64,000 nucleotides of DNA from Eublepharis macularius (Eukaryota; Chordata; Lepidosauria; Squamata; Eublepharidae): positions 11,428,001 to 11,492,000 of the forward strand of contig NC_072801.1 of NCBI RefSeq assembly GCF_028583425.1. The letters are read 5' to 3'. Positions 11,519 through 21,754 of the stretch are shown here, in pieces; positions within the stretch are counted from its first letter, which is position 1, and every line of letters starts with the position of its first letter. The notes beneath the pieces were generated by a model. The model ran no database searches. It saw nothing but the letters and a program-made list of their open reading frames with translations, and was not told where the DNA came from. Made by a program: the position numbers and the translations under genes.

Positions 11519-12774
11519 ACCACTTTATTCATTTCTGTTTATTTACTACAAGTTTATCCTCTTTTTTCCAGCGTTGATGTACAAGGTTCTACATCCTTCC
11601 ACTTTATCTTCAAAACAACCTGATAAGGTAGGCTTGGCTGAACATGAGACACTGCCCAAAAAGTATTCATGGTTTAGTGGAGATTTGAAGAGTCCAGTAT
11701 TGTAGCCAATTATACTATACCAAAGATTCAATCAATCTTCTAGTTTGTTTTATAAAGAGAGGGTGGTATCTTGTCTCCTAAATTAGTGTCATCTGTTTGA
11801 GGTTTTGGTTTCCCATCAGCCCACACAGCAACTCAAATATACATATCTTTCTCACGTTTGTTATAGATAGGGTTGTACTGAATATTTACTCATTTTGATT
11901 TTTGAGCAGAAATTGCGTTGGGGTGGGGAAATAAATTATTCCTAGAAATTACTTTGGTTTGAGAGATATTTCCCTTTTCTTTTAGCACTGTTCACTGCCA
12001 GTGTTTCCCTTAACTGCTACTGTTTCACCATCACTTTGGGGGGGGGGCTTGGCTTATTAAAGTCTCTTTCTCCGTCCTTCATTTGGGTGATGCTAGCCTA
12101 TCAGGGATCACATAAGGAACAGGCTGATGTTATAACGTTAGATAGCCAACCAAACTGGTCTAAGTGCTGTTGTTACAGAGAGCAATGAAAGGCAAAATTC
12201 AGAGTGAGGGAAATGGATTAGTCAGATGGGTGGTCCTAGCCAATCAGGTATCTGATATCCTAGTTACAAAGACATAGCCAGTTTGATCTGGTGAATGTTA
12301 CGGAGGGCAAATAAAGTCACCAGAGAGAAAAATCATCAAGGGGAAAGTATTTTCAAAGCTGTCAAGAAAGTGTATGAAAAACAATGAGTACTTTTGGCTT
12401 GGCCCTCAGTGCATTCATAAGATGAAGGAAGAGGTCATATTGTGAATAGTCATTTAACGCCTTCCCAGATTATCAGTTTATATAGCACAGACCCATAGCT
12501 GATGTGTGTTTGTTGTACATAATCCAGATACCTTCTTCCAAAGAAGTCCTTCTCAGCACTGGAATGAGTATCGAGAGTATCTATTGGACAGTGACTGTTA
12601 CGTCCCTGGTGATTAACAATGAAGCCTTGCTGTAATGGAGTTCACAGGGGGTGCTCTTAGACCTCTGCTAATTGTATAGCAATTAAGGGTGTCTTAGACC
12701 ACGTAGCTTGTCTTATTCCCTACAAGCACCCTAACCAATCTCATCAGCTGAGCTTCTCTGTTATTATAAGAAAA
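11519..12774. other. Intergenic DNA, nothing recognised
   Basis: AT-rich sequence without recognised gene or repeat. Confidence 0.45.
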
Positions 12775-12784
12775 TATATTGCAC

Positions 12785-12884
12785 TGTTTACTGAATGTCC
12801 CATCCCACTGACTGTATTGACGTACACTGTGTAATCTACCTTAAGTCTCAGTGAGAAAGGCAGACTATGAACAAAGTAAATAAA
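12785..12884 (+). repeat. LINE/SINE 3' tail with TAAA run
   Basis: TGTGTAATCTACCTTAAGTC and TCAGTGAGAAAGGCAGACTAT followed by (TAAA)n. The same tail recurs at 24810-24915. The TAAA run is split by the 12885-13067 element and resumes at 13068. Confidence 0.7.
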
Positions 12885-13067
12885 TCCTACTATATAAAAG
12901 GCAAGCTGTATTGTTAACGACTCACTTTTTATCCTTGCGAAGGTGCATTGCCGACAACTCTGGCCTCCAGGCTGCTGCGAAGCGCCCTCTTGCCACCAGA
13001 AGGGGGCCCGCCAAATCAGTTTTCTAGAGCCTGTAGTATTTTTTTGCACAATGAGAGTTGTTTCTAG
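12885..13067 (+). mobile_element. Candidate short non-autonomous Helitron
   Basis: The 183-bp block begins TCCTACTATATAAAAGG and ends GTTTCTAG. It sits between A and T inside a TAAA repeat, without target duplication. TC...CTAG termini and A^T insertion are the Helitron signature, and TCCTACTATATAAAAG resembles known Helitron 5' ends. A clear 3' hairpin was not found, which lowers confidence. Confidence 0.5.
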
Positions 13068-13610
13068 TAAATAAATAAAATATAAAAAGAGAGCATGCAG
13101 GATTGGAGGGGGGATAGTGTTAGATATATACGTTATTTTATCGCCTTTGGAGTCAGCCATTGGGCCCAAATATGGGGATTTAAGGTAACGTCCTCTTGCG
13201 GTGCTTGGTCATCTTCTGGGTGTCTCTCTGCTTCTCCTCCAAACACACAAGCAAGCACTGTGAAACACTCATGACGGTGGGCATTGCAAAAGTGTTTGAA
13301 ATTCGTTGTTCTTTTGTTCTCCCTCTTCGTTCCAAACAATGCTTCCAGCATCCACCTGTTCTTTTTAATCCCATAGACTGACAACCGTTTGAAGGGTGGG
13401 GGGAGGGAAAGGGGAAGCTTCCTTTGTCTAAAGTGCGGCAGCTTCCCACAAAAGGAACAGAGTCTTCAGACGCCAATCCCAGACAAACAATCAACCCAAA
13501 ATAACAACAAAGTGACTACGATATGCAGGAAAGATTATAATAGGGAGCAGGGAAGCAGCTGGCTCCGTATGTGATCCCCCCCCCCCATGCAGAGACCATT
13601 TCTATAGACC

Positions 13611-14236
13611 ATAGATCCAGAGGAGTTAGCCGTGTTAATATGAAGTTGCAAAATAGCAAAGAGTCCAGTAGCACCTTTAAGACTAGTCAACTTTATTGTA
13701 GCATAAGCTTTCGAGAACCACAGCTCTCTTCACCTGATGCATCGTCAGCTTTCGAGGACCGCAGCTCTCTTCGTCAGATGCATCTGACGAAGAGAGCTGT
13801 GGTTCTCGAAAGCTGATGATACATCTGATGAAGAGAGCTGTGGTTCTCAAAAGCTGACGATGCATCTGACAAAGAAAGCTGTGGTTCTTGAAAGCTGATG
13901 ATGCATCTGATGAAGAGAGCTGTGGTTCTCAAAAGCTGACGATGCATCTGACAAAGAAAGCTGTGGTTCTTGAAAGCTGATGATGCATCTGATGAAGAGA
14001 GCTGTGGTTCTCGAAAGCTGATGATGCATCTGACGAAGAGAGCTGTGGTTCTCAAAAGCTGACAATGCATCTGACAAAGAAAGCTGTGGTTCTTGAAAGC
14101 TGATGATGCATCTGATGAAGAGAGCTGTGGTTCTCAAAAGCTGATGATGCATCTGACGAAGAAAGCTGTGGTTCTTGAAAGCTTATGCTACAATAAAGTT
14201 GGTTAGTCTTAAAGGTGCTACTGGACTCTTTACTAT
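13611..14236 (+). mobile_element. Penelope-like foldback with an internal 41-bp tandem array
   Basis: Exact 13-bp duplications TTTCTATAGACCA (13598-13610, 14237-14249) bound 626 bp. The left long end (AGAGGAGTTAGCCGTG) and its arm face right. After about two reverse-oriented units come ten forward units of about 41 bp built on GATGCATCTGA, GAAGAGAGCTGTGGTTCTC and GAAAGCT. The element closes with GTTGGTTAGTCTTAAAGGTG. The 41-bp period leaves several reading frames open by chance; these are not genes. Confidence 0.9.
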
Positions 14237-14249
14237 TTTCTATAGACCA

Positions 14250-14869
14250 GTAATCTTCAATAATGCTGAGCCCAGGGTGCTTTTGGAATTTGCAGAAAGG
14301 GTAGCAGGCACCACCACAAAATGGCTGCCATGGACTGACACCAATCACGAAATGTTGGGGAGCACCACAGAATTTTGGTGGGCTGTAGAAAAAAGCATAT
14401 GCAGTATCACACATGAAACTGCAGCAAGAGATACTAGTTGCATTCACACTATTTAATGTGGAATAAGCATTCTGTTTTACAGATAATCTGGATAACTCCG
14501 ATTAAATAACTAAAAGCAAAGGGAAAGCCATAAAAAGTGAGCAACACAAGTGGGGGCAGAACTAACAGAAGGAATTTCCCCCCCAGCTCTGCTTGCTAGC
14601 TCTCATTCAATGGAATTCTGCTAGACTATTCTGTTTTCTGCTTGAGCTATCTACACAGCCCATTCCTCCAAACAGCTCTTAGTTTTCTTCAGCTAAGAGC
14701 CAAAATGATTATTCTGGCTTAAGAGTGCAGTATTTCACATCTGCATTTCACCTGAAGCATCATGGGCTTTGTAGTCTTGAAAATGCAAAATCAGCATTCC
14801 ACTCAACAAGGATAAAACCTTGAAGAGAAAATATATGGTGCCCTGTTAGTACAAGAATACAGAAGCTGT
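14250..14869. other. Intergenic DNA, nothing recognised
   Basis: No gene or repeat family recognised between the two foldback elements. Confidence 0.45.
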
Positions 14870-14884
14870 AATTATTCCACAAAG

Positions 14885-15547
14885 TTACAATAGCCGTGAA
14901 AACCTAACAAAATAAAGGTTTAGAAAAATTACAAAATTCTTCTTACTATTATTTCATAATTCAAATTGCCATTCAATACATATTAGTACACACAGTCTTC
15001 ATATACAGACCTATACATAAAGTGCTAGTGCAAAACAATGATGGTCTCGCCTATGAACAATTAATACTTCTAAAGTCCATCAATTGTGCAGCATCCAACT
15101 TTTGCCTTAGTGGAGTTTGAATGGGAGCTTTTGAATACTGAAAATTACGTCGGTGAGATAACCACCTTTGAAAAAGACTCGGAAATGGGACACCCGCCCC
15201 CCAAAATGAACCAGTCTGCCCTTCAGATGGTCTAATCCAACCTGCATGTTTTCGGACCTCTACTTGAATTTTTACCCTATGAACTTTTTGAGTAAATCCT
15301 AAGAAAATTAATGGACTTTATAAGTATTAATTGTTCATAGGCGATGCCATCGTTTTGTAGTAGCACTTTATGTATAGGTCTGTATATGAAGACTGTATGT
15401 ACTAATATGTATTGAATGGCAATTTGAATTATGAAATAACAGTAAGAAGAATTCTGTAATTTTTCTAAATCTTTATTTTGTTAGGTTTTCACGACTATTG
15501 TAACTTTTTGCTATCTCTTTTCGTGATTCTCCGCTTTTTGCTACAGC
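14885..15547. mobile_element. Long inverted-repeat foldback element with 15-bp TSD
   Basis: Arms at 14885-15080 and 15311-15503 are inverted copies (for example CATTCAATACATATTAGTAC against GTACTAATATGTATTGAATG) around a 230-bp unique spacer. About 44 bases extend past the right arm only. Perfect 15-bp duplications AATTATTCCACAAAG flank it (14870-14884, 15548-15562). The one-long-end layout and duplication length match the Penelope-like foldbacks, but the sequence is unrelated. Confidence 0.85.
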
Positions 15548-15859
15548 AATTATTCCACAAAGCATTTTGAGGCAGAATTAACCCCCAGGATCTGTCTTGA
15601 ATGCCTTGACTCAACCCTACAATGTGAGGAATTTATAGTAAAGCAGAGTGCATGTCTGTAATATGAAACTGAACTCGTCAACATGTTTTTGATGAGGTCC
15701 CATAACCATGCAAGGAAATAGCGAACCGAAGAAGAACCCTAGAAGGTTCTTCTAGTCCTGTTTCCTCTAGTAGCAAACAGACGCCCATCAGCAGGGCAAG
15801 AAGGGAATAGCCCTTCCCTTGACTGTTGGTACCTAACAATGTACATTCACTTGCATAGG

Positions 15860-16035
15860 GGAAGGGCTGTGGCTCAGAGAATAAAGTATCTGCTTTTAAT
15901 GCAGAAGTTCCCAAGTTCGATTCCTGGCATCTCCAGTGGAAAGGATCAGACAACAGGTGGTGTGAAAGGCCTCTACCTGAGACCCTGGAGAGCCTGAGCA
16001 GACAGTGTGAGTGACCTTGAGGAATCGATGGTCTG
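15860..16035 (+). mobile_element. tRNA-derived SINE (GGCTGTGGCTCAG head)
   Basis: The head GGGCTGTGGCTCAGAGAATA with TGCAGAAG and a box B AAGTTCGATTCC is followed by GAGACCCTGGAGAGCC and GGTCTGATTCA. It is one of several copies of this SINE in the window, others at 25080, 34270, 34915, 45000 and 46835. Confidence 0.88.
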
Positions 16036-16141
16036 ATTCATAGCCTCTTAGGGATGGAAGGGACCTCCAGGGTCATCTAGTCCAACCTCTGCACAATGCA
16101 GGAAATTCACAACTACCCCTCCTCACTCACACACACCTCCA

Positions 16142-16623
16142 TCTGCTCTGTACATTGGACAAACCAGCCAACCTCTGCGCAAAAGAATAAATGGACACAA
16201 ATCTGACATTAAAAATGGCAACATCCAGAAACCAGTGGGAGAACACTTCAATCTACCAGGACATTCCATCAAGGACTTAAAGGTCACTGTAGTTCAACAG
16301 AAACCTTTCAAAGACAAAATCCAACGGGAAGCTGCTGAATTGGAATTCATATGTAAATTTGACTCTGTCAAGCTGGGATTGAATAGAGACTATGAATGGT
16401 TATCTCATTCTCAGAAGTAACCGACTTCCTTAACAGAAGCAAACTGATCTCCATATCAGAAGCCACTGTTTGCATCTACTCCGCCCTCCCCTCTCCACCT
16501 ATATATCTGACCAGTTTCTTCTTGCCCTCCATGCATCTAACAAAGAGAACTGGGATTCTCGAAAGCTTATGCTACAATAAAGTTGGTTAGTCTTAAAGGT
16601 GCTACTGGACTCTTTTTGATTTT
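16142..16623 (+). mobile_element. 5'-truncated Penelope-like element with GIY-YIG endonuclease frame
   Basis: The reading frame from 16142 to the stop near 16420 encodes ALYIGQTSQPLRKRINGHK, then PVGEHFNLPGHSIKDLKV and EAAELEFICKFDSVKLGL, which fits the GIY-YIG endonuclease at the C-terminus of PLE proteins (YIG strand, Arg on the following helix, later Glu). The 3' UTR ends in the same CGAAAGCTTATGCTACAATA and TTGGTTAGTCTTAAAGGTGC tail as the foldbacks. Exact 11-bp duplications ACACACCTCCA lie at 16131-16141 and 16624-16634, inside a CR1. The reverse transcriptase part is absent. Confidence 0.9.
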
Positions 16624-17149
16624 ACACACCTCCAGTAATCCCTGCTTTATGCCCAGAAAATGGCAAAACACTGCCAGGATCCTTAGCCAAACTGGTCTGG
16701 AGAAAATTGCTTCCTGACTCCAAGGTAGCAATCAGCCTTACCCTGGGCATGTAAGAAGGGGCCACAAGAACTAAGCACTGACATAACCCTTCCTGCCCTC
16801 CTCCTCATGATCTGCCCAGGTTCACAGAATCAGCCTTGCTGTCAGATGGCCATCTAGCCTCTGCTTAAAAACCTCCACAGAAGGAGAGCCCACCACCTCC
16901 CGAGGAAGCCTGTTCCACTGAGGGACCGCTCTAACTGTCAGGAAGTTCTTCCTAATGTTTAGCCAAAAAGCTCTTTTGATTTAATTTCATCCTCTTGGTC
17001 CGACCTTCTGGGGCAGTGGAAAACAACTCCACATCATCCTCTATATGACAGCCCTTCAAGTTCTTGAAGACGGTTATCATATCACCTCTCAGTCATCTCC
17101 TCCTCAGGCTAAACATACCGAGCTCCTTCACCTTTCCTCATAGGACTTG

Positions 17150-17351
17150 GGCCGATTCCAGACGGCCCCCCGCTTTGCGAAACGTCGCGCGTCGTCGTGC
17201 AGAAAACGCGAAATATCGCGTTTTCTCGCGCGAGTTTTGCGCGATGTCGCGCAAAACTCGCGCGAGAAAACAAGATATTTCGCGTTTTCTGCGCGACGAC
17301 GCGCGACGACGCGTGACATTTCGAGAGGTGGGGGGCTGTCTGGAATTGGCC
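17150..17351. mobile_element. CpG-rich palindromic MITE inserted in CR1
   Basis: The 202-bp element begins GGCCGATTCCAGACGGCC and ends GGGCTGTCTGGAATTGGCC. Its stem includes GAAAACGCGAAATATCGCG. TTG triplets at 17147-17149 and 17352-17354 form a 3-bp duplication, and CR1 sequence reads through if the element is removed. Same family as 11016-11227. Confidence 0.9.
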
Positions 17352-17399
17352 TTGGTCTCCGGACCCCTCACTATTCAATCTAAGATTCATGTATGTTGA

Positions 17400-19070
17400 A
17401 CTATCATATTGTTTGACCCATTTTATTATCCTATCTGTTGATAGACCAATTCTCCACAAATGCCAGTGCTATCCTCTTTTTTAAACAAACATCTTCACCA
17501 GTGGCCTTCACCACTTCAAATGGCCGTGTCCTGTTCCCTCAAAGTGTCTAGGAAGTCTATAAGCAAGACCTGGCATTCCGAGGTAAACTGCCTCTGCACA
17601 TGGAGTTTCCATTTAGCCATTATGGCTAAAATTCACAAACCCAGGATAGCAGAAAACTAATCCATGACCTTTAAAATGTTCTTTGATCAATGGTGGAAAA
17701 ATTATTGATGCTTAAAAACATGGTGTGTGTGGCAAGTGCCTCAGTAGTTTGTAGTGGGGAGGCTGAGACCTGAAATTCTCAAAGACTGGTACGGTTTCCC
17801 TGATCTCAGAAGAGGGACCAGGCTTCCTGAACAAATAAGTCTGTTCTGGGTTCAGTAGACAGTCAAATCCTGGGCTTGGCCTCCCAGCGCACGCCAAAAA
17901 CCAGAGCCGACGCCTGAAGGGGAAGTCTGGGGAGGGGACGCACGGCTGGAGTCCACCGTTTTCTCTAGGGAGCTGCCCTCTGATGAAACAATTAGAAAGG
18001 AAAGGAAACATCTTTTGCCCAGCCAAAGTGGCTTCTGTTGGCATGCGCACTCCCCACGGCTGGGACAGAAAGGCTGCACAGAACAACCGTCGTTGCCTGC
18101 AGTTGGGGGGAAAAGGGGTTAGTGGGAAGTTTCTGGTAATCAGTTTATTTGGAACCCAGAAGAGTGGTGGCTTTGTGAAGCTGACAATCCACAGGCTTCA
18201 GACATATTAGACCGGACAGTCGGACTATTGTTGTTCAGGCTGTGCAGAAATGCCAAGAGCAGGTTGGCAGTGCGGCAACAGCTGACCTGAACATCTGCCT
18301 GACATATCCTCAGTCCCCTGGAAGACCCCGGCAGGGGAAGAACTCCGCCACTGGGAGAAAGTGCTTTGTTCGGTTTTACTTCTCTTTAAAAAGGAGCTTT
18401 GGTTTCTGGTTCAACCTCTCTTCTCTCCCTGTATTAGGCCTTTCAGTAAGTGTCGCCTCTAGGAATTGAGCATTTTGCAATTCAGTTCAGAAGCCTTAGA
18501 AGTAAAATTGCCATTTTTTCCTTAACGACTACCCTTCCCAGTTTTTTTTTTTTTTAATTTGCTATGAGGAATTTTAGAATTTATTGGATGGGGTAATTCA
18601 TTTTCAGGCTTCCATGAATAGTGGAGGAATATTGTAGTGGCTTTTATAATCCCACACCAAACTACCTTGTAAAAAGCATCGGGATAATAAAAATGGCTTA
18701 TAAAACTGATTTTGGTGTTGTAGGTAAAAAGGTCCAAGTGTGGGACAATACTGGCCTGCAAAACTAAACAGTACACACCCTGATAATGGATGTGATCTGC
18801 CAGAAGAAAATATTGTTTCAAGCAGCCTCCGTAGATAGGAAAGGTGGCTTTTGTTTCAAAGCTTTTCTTTGACTTCCTCACTAGTGGCTAAAAGCTGCTT
18901 GCTTCAATGAACATTGGCGTGATTTGACAGATGGTTGTTACTAGCAAGAAACCGCACCTCTATCTATTTGGGTGCTTGGGAAAAAGAGCTGGAAATGGAG
19001 CAACGGATGGTTGCAGAAATCTGACTTTTTATAGCTTGCTGGCAAGAAAATTGGGAAGGACTTTAAACAG
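17400..19070. other. Intergenic DNA, nothing recognised
   Basis: No gene or repeat family recognised. Confidence 0.45.
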
Positions 19071-19074
19071 AGTG

Positions 19075-19167
19075 GCTGAGGATCTGCTGTACTTGCAGAA
19101 GGTACCAGGCTCAACCCACATCCTCTCAAAGCAACCAGGTAGTTGGTGACAAACCTATACCTATGAC
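19075..19167 (+). mobile_element. tRNA-derived SINE, left part
   Basis: GTGGCTGAGGATCTGCTGTAC, GCAGAAGGTACCAGG and TTCAACCCACATCCTCTC match the head of the GGCTCAG SINE. The continuation (GACTCCATATAAGGCATCTTC) is found at about 21650-21690, after the nested MITE and CR1. Confidence 0.65.
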
Positions 19168-21640
19168 CAGAGCTTTTTTTCTGGGATAAGAGGTGGTGGA
19201 ACTCAGTGGGTTCATAGAATCATAGAATCACAGAGTTGGAAGGGGCCATACAGACCATCTAGTCCAACCCCCTGCCCAGTGCAGGATCAGCCTAAAGCAT
19301 CTCTGACAAGTATTCATCCAGCCTCTTCTTGAAAACTGCCAGTGAAGGGGATCTCACCACCTCCCTAGGCAGCTGATTCCACTTTTGAACTACTCTGACC
19401 GTGAAAAAGTTTTTCCTAAAAAATTGGGGGAAAAAAGTTTTTCCTAATATCCAGCCGGTACTTTTCTGCATGTAATTTAAGCCCATTGCTTTGGGTCCTA
19501 CCCTCTGCTGCCAACTGGAACAGCTCCCTGCCCTCCTCCAAATGACAGCCTTTCAAATATTTAAAGAGAGCAATCATGTCCCCCCTCAACCTCCTCTTCT
19601 CCAAACTAAACATTCCCAAGGCCCTCAGCCTTTCCTCGTAGGGCTGAGTCTCCAGACCCCTGATCATCCTTGTCGCTCTCTTCTGCACCCTCTCGATTTT
19701 GTCCACATCCTTTTTGAAGTGAGGCCTCCAGAACTGCACACAATACTCCAGGTGCAGCCTGACCAAGGCAGTATAGAGAGGGGCTATGACCTCCTGCGAT
19801 TTCGACTCTATGGCCCCTTTGATACAACCCAAGATTGAATTAGCCTTTTTTGCCACTGCATCACAATGATTGCTCATATTTAGTTTACAGTCCACTCTTA
19901 CCCCAAGATCCCTTTCACATATACTACTGCCCAGAAGTGTATCCCCCATCCTGTATTTGTGCTTCCCATTTTTGTGGCCCAGATGTAATACTGTGCACTT
20001 GTCTTTGTTGAATTGCATCCTATTCACAGCTGCCAACTTCTCCAGAGTATTCAGGTCTTGTTGAATTTTAATTCTATCTTCTTGGGTGTTTGCTACCCCT
20101 CCCAATTTGGTATCATCAGCAAATTTAATGAGCAGCCCTTCCACTCCTTCATCCAGATCATTGATAAAAATATTGAAAAGAACCAGGCCCAAAACCGAGC
20201 CCTGCGGCACCCCACTGGACACCTCCCTCCAATCTGATGAAACGCCATTGACCACCACTCTTTGAGGGCGGTCCTCTAACCAGTTCCCTATCCACCGAAC
20301 TGTCCTATAGTCTACTCCACAGTCTTCCAGTTTGCCCATCAGAATGTCATGGGGAACCTTATCAAAAGCTTTACTGAAATCCAGATAAGTCACGTCAACC
20401 GAGTTCCCCCGATCCAGTAAGCTGGTCACTCGATCAAAGAAGGAAACCAGGTTGGTCTGGCAAGATCTGTTAGGAACAAAACCATGCTGACTTCCCCAAA
20501 TCACTGGGTGGTCCTTCAGATGCTTACAGATTGATCCCTTTAAAATCTGTTCTAATATCTTCCCAGCAATAGAAGTCAGACTGACCGGCCTGTAGTTTCC
20601 CAGGTCATCCTTCCTCCCTTTCTTAAAGATTGGGAAAACATTTGCTCTTCTCCAATCTTGTGGCACATCCCCAGTCCTCCAGGAGGCCTTGAAGATGATG
20701 GACAGAGGCTCTGCAAGTTCTCTAGCAAGTTCTTTCAGCACTCTTGGGTGCACCCCATCCGGTCCAGGGGATTTGTATTTGTCCAGTGCTGCCAGATGCC
20801 TCTCCACAACCTCTCTGTCAATGTCAATTAGCCACTCAGGTGTCCTGCCACATTTTCTACTATCTCTAGATGTGCCTGAGTTCTTCAGGGAGAAAACAGA
20901 GGCAAAAAAGTCATTAAGCCTGTCTGCTTTTTCTCTGTCCTGCATCAGAGTATCTCCATCTACTCCCAACAGCGGTCCAATTGCCTTTTTTACCTTGCGT
21001 TTGCTTCTCACATATCTGTAGAAGTTTTTCTTATTGTAGCGAGCCCTCCTGGCCAGACCCAGCTTGTACTGAGCTTTGGCCTCTCTGATGGCTGATCTGC
21101 AGTACCTAGTAACCCTCACATACTCCTCTTTAGAGGTCTGTCCTTCTCTCCTTTTCCTGAACATTTCCTTTTTCTCCCTTAGCTTATTCTGGAGCTCTCT
21201 GTTCATCCACATCAGTTTCTTGGAGCCCTTACCATGTTTCCATCTTTCTGGGATAGTGAGGGCTTGAGCTTGCAAAAGCTCGTTGCCAGCACAGGGGGCA
21301 ACTCTTGGTGGGAGGTGGTGCCCCTGGTACCACATATGCGTGCGCAAAGTGCATGAATGCCCAGGGGCAATGACATCGCTTTGGGTCAGCTGGAACAAGG
21401 GGGGAGTTTTTAAAAGTTTAAATTGCCCTCAGTGAAAATGGTCACATGGCTGGTAGCCCCACCCTCTGATCTCCAGACAGAGGGGAGTTTAGATTGCCCT
21501 CTGCGCCACTCCAACGGCATGGAGGGCAATCTCAACTCCCCTCTGCCTGGAGATCAGGGGGCGGGGCCACCGGCCATGTGACCATTTTCAAGAGGTGCCG
21601 GAACTCTGTTCCACCGAATTCCCACTGAAAAAAAGCCCTG
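19168..21640. mobile_element. hAT MITE (long form) split by a CR1 insertion
   Basis: The left end CAGAGCTTTTTTTCTGG and the AACTCAGTGGGTT block (19168-19212) resume at about 21282 with GTTGCCAGCACAGGGGGCAA and run to GAAAAAAAGCCCTG at 21640. The order matches the reverse complement of the 1525-1913 copy. An exact 8-bp duplication is not seen (CCTATGAC against GGGAAGCC). Confidence 0.85.
19213..21281 (-). mobile_element. CR1 LINE, 5'-truncated, reverse transcriptase largely intact
   Basis: The 3' end at 19213 carries the reversed ATTCTATGATTCTATGA CR1 terminus. The reading frame (19416-21398, 660 codons) contains a full CR1-type RT: NYRPVSL at about 268, DVTYLDFSKAFD at 335, SGVPQGSVLG at 395, FADDTKLGG at 426. 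The endonuclease domain is missing by 5' truncation, and the first 40 or so codons come from the flanking MITE. The normal C-terminus (RKNFFTVRVVQKWNQLPREV) lies in another frame at 19292-19486; a short tandem duplication around 19404-19446 causes the shift. Little decay elsewhere suggests a young copy. Confidence 0.93.
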
Positions 21641-21644
21641 GGGA

Positions 21645-21690
21645 AGCCTATCTGACTCCATATAAGGCATCTTCGTGTGCACATGTATGT
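21645..21690 (+). repeat. tRNA-derived SINE, right part
   Basis: CTATCTGACTCCATATAAGG and CATCTTCGTGTGC match the 3' part of the SINE whose head is at 19075-19167. A short TATG/GTAT run follows. Confidence 0.6.
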
Positions 21691-21754
21691 ATGTATGTAT
21701 GGATGGAGATTCCAAATGCATGCGTTCAAATGAGCGCCATACTCAATTCGTACT

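Larger units (their letters stand above)
16040..17400 (-). mobile_element. CR1 LINE 3' part, minus strand, interrupted twice
   Basis: GGACCTCCAGGGTCATCTAG at 16062 is the CR1 3' UTR in reverse; the element continues to about 17390 with the reversed end of the RT ORF (GAAGCCTGTTCCACTGAGGG, ATATCACCTCTCAGTCATCTCC). It is split by a Penelope-like insertion (16142-16623) and by a MITE (17150-17351), each with target duplications made of CR1 sequence. Confidence 0.88.

Noticed and set aside
13730-14180. CRISPR-like regular array
   Set aside because: Units are contiguous 41-bp tandem repeats without unique spacers, lie in a vertebrate retroelement and match PLE tails elsewhere.
13683-14447. Repetitive Ser/Phe/Arg-rich protein frames over the 41-bp array
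   Set aside because: The frames exist in several phases on the same DNA because the repeat lacks stops; they are not genes.
15860-16035. Functional tRNA gene
   Set aside because: Box A and B motifs are present, but the sequence continues into a SINE body, recurs many times and does not form a clean cloverleaf by eye.
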